DNA from: Piscirickettsiaceae bacterium
GTDB lineage: Bacteria; Pseudomonadota; Gammaproteobacteria; Nitrosococcales; Methylophagaceae
Length of the DNA stretch: 6,719 nt
Reading direction: 5' to 3'
Assembly: GCA_018646825.1 (NCBI GenBank)
Contig: JABGUA010000064.1
Location: forward strand, 1-6,719
Positions 5,436 to 6,719 of this stretch are shown here, piece after piece; the stretch's first letter is position 1, and every line of letters begins with the position of its first letter. The notes under the pieces are model-generated. The model searched no databases. It was not told where the DNA came from and was given only the letters and a program-made list of their open reading frames with translations. A program made the translations under genes and the position numbers.

Positions 5436-6719
5436 ATGTTTAAGAGAGGAATTGTATCAACAGTAGCAAAGTCAGCGGTTCTCTCATTTGCTGGGATTGC
5501 CAGTTCAGTGGTTGTGGGGCAAGCAAATGAGGTTTTAGAAGAGGTAATAGTCGTAGGATCTCAGATAAAGGGCGCGGCAATTAATACCGCTCTTCCAGTT
5601 AGCGTAGTTACGTCAGAGGATATTGATGCATTGGGCTTGGATTCTGGTGAGGAGTTTTTAGAGAACCTAGCGGAAATGGGACTTAATTACTTTACTGAGG
5701 CTGAGGCTTTTTCTGGCGGGGTAAATTCAGCAAGAGGGGACGTAGGCTCCTATAATTTAAGAAATATGGGCGTGGGTAATACCTTAGTTCTGTTAAATGG
5801 AAGGCGGCTTGTTAATACCGCCGGCTATCAGACTGAATTACTCGGTGGCGATTACGTCCCTACGTTGACTGTCAATTCAAATTTAATACCGACGTCTGGC
5901 ATGGAAAGGGTAGAGATTTTGAAAGATGGTGCCTCAGCAATTTATGGTGCTGACGCCGTAGCAGGTGTTATAAATAATGTGATTGATAGCAATTACGAAG
6001 GTTTTAGCTTTACCACAAAAATGACCGGGTTTGATCACTTTGATGCTAATGATTTGACTTTTAGCTCTAAGTTCGGCTCTGATTTTAATGATGGGAAATC
6101 TCACGCAACAGTATTAGTCGATTACTATGATCGTGACAATATTGCCGCTACGGAAGACCCTAGGTGGAGCGCAGGTGATCATCGCACAATTCTAGCTGAT
6201 GACTCGCCTTGGAAAGGCGCTACTGCTTTTAGAAATTTGTATTCTTATCAGTACGCCCAGCTCGATCAATCTGGGACAAATAGTTTCACTGATTCTCGAG
6301 GCGAGATGCAAATTCTACCAACTGCGGATTCTAAGTGCGCTGGGTCAAAAGCTTTGGACACGGGTTATGGTACCTGTCTGGTGCCTGATACAACCTCAGA
6401 CAATTACTATCTCAATCCTGGCTTATATCGTGATTTTAGAAGTAAGCTTGAGCGGAAGAATATATTCGCTACCTTCAGCCATGACCTTGGTGGAAGCTTG
6501 GAACTGTTCTCAGAAATGGGTTACTACTTAGCTAAGTCCGTAAGAAATGTTGAGCCAGCAGGTACCTCTTCCTCAGCACCTATTGCAATTGGCGCTGACT
6601 ACTACTACACAAATCAACTGTTTCAGGGTAGCGAGACTCCCCTTGCTGGAATGAAGATCCGCCTTGATGGGCTGCGCAGCCCTAAGTATGGTCGATTAGT
6701 CACCAATGAAAAGAAAACA
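5436..6719 (+). CDS. TonB-dependent outer-membrane receptor, N-terminal part (3' end outside window)
   Basis: These are the first 428 codons of a receptor that would import a scarce nutrient across the outer membrane using TonB energy. The frame is open to the last base. The start ATG follows GGGGGA (5425-5430) at good spacing. The signal peptide runs MFKRGIVSTVAKSAVLSFAG to about residue 30 (cut after GQA). Next comes a TonB-box-like EEVIVVGSQ (35-43). The plug domain (about 46-185) has NTLVLLNGRRLV (115-126) and the hallmark MERVEILKDGASAIYGADAV (156-175), followed by AGVINNVI. Barrel strands begin at about 190. Cysteines 301 and 314 may pair within a loop. Full-length members are usually 700-1000 residues, so about half is missing. 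No carboxypeptidase-like or STN domain precedes the plug. The substrate cannot be told. It is divergent from the sensor operon, which may control it. Confidence 0.95.
   Translation, partial: MFKRGIVSTVAKSAVLSFAGIASSVVVGQANEVLEEVIVVGSQIKGAAINTALPVSVVTSEDIDALGLDSGEEFLENLAEMGLNYFTEAEAFSGGVNSARGDVGSYNLRNMGVGNTLVLLNGRRLVNTAGYQTELLGGDYVPTLTVNSNLIPTSGMERVEILKDGASAIYGADAVAGVINNVIDSNYEGFSFTTKMTGFDHFDANDLTFSSKFGSDFNDGKSHATVLVDYYDRDNIAATEDPRWSAGDHRTILADDSPWKGATAFRNLYSYQYAQLDQSGTNSFTDSRGEMQILPTADSKCAGSKALDTGYGTCLVPDTTSDNYYLNPGLYRDFRSKLERKNIFATFSHDLGGSLELFSEMGYYLAKSVRNVEPAGTSSSAPIAIGADYYYTNQLFQGSETPLAGMKIRLDGLRSPKYGRLVTNEKKT

Noticed and set aside
6199..6531. Plus-strand open frame of 110 codons
   Set aside because: It is out of frame inside the TonB-dependent receptor gene, which reads continuously through this stretch with plausible barrel sequence.

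Overview
The window looks like part of a chromosome of a Gram-negative bacterium, most likely an aquatic or marine gammaproteobacterium. It has a TonB-dependent outer-membrane receptor, an OmpR/TorR-type response regulator, an ArcB/TorS-type tripartite hybrid kinase and an MsrA tail close to enterobacterial MsrA. The genus cannot be fixed from the sequence alone. No RNA genes, CRISPR arrays, insertion sequences or integrase genes were seen.

Layout: (1) 1-263, + strand: the C-terminal end of peptide methionine sulfoxide reductase A, cut by the window edge. (2) 264-520: an AT-rich spacer with no supportable gene. (3) 521-1315, + strand: a secreted SGNH/GDSL-type hydrolase-like protein of the DUF4886-like kind. 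(4) 5209 down to 1358, - strand: a tightly packed three-gene operon, read in the order response regulator, hybrid histidine kinase, periplasmic solute-binding protein. The genes overlap by 4 nt (ATGA) and 8 nt (ATGAATAG). (5) 5210-5435: a divergent control region with three helically phased TTWACA repeats and an 8-bp inverted repeat. (6) 5436-6719, + strand: the first 428 codons of a TonB-dependent receptor, running off the right edge.

How the genes may work together (inference): the solute-binding protein has a signal peptide, but no ABC permease or ATPase gene lies beside it. It shares an operon with a kinase that has a periplasmic sensor domain. This resembles the TorT-TorS-TorR arrangement, in which a periplasmic binding protein reports ligand to a hybrid kinase, although here the binding protein looks like family 3 (SBP_bac_3) rather than TorT. 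The predicted phosphorelay runs His279, Asp570, His707 in the kinase to Asp57 in the regulator. The divergent TonB-dependent receptor, with tandem repeats of OmpR-family spacing in front of it, is the obvious candidate target. The module could therefore be a loop in which a nutrient that crosses the outer membrane is sensed in the periplasm and controls its own receptor. The ligand is unknown.

Composition differs across the window. The msrA tail is about 51% G+C by hand count, while sampled lines of the hydrolase and two-component genes are clearly lower (about 23-40%). This fits an accessory cassette beside a core gene, but does not prove it.
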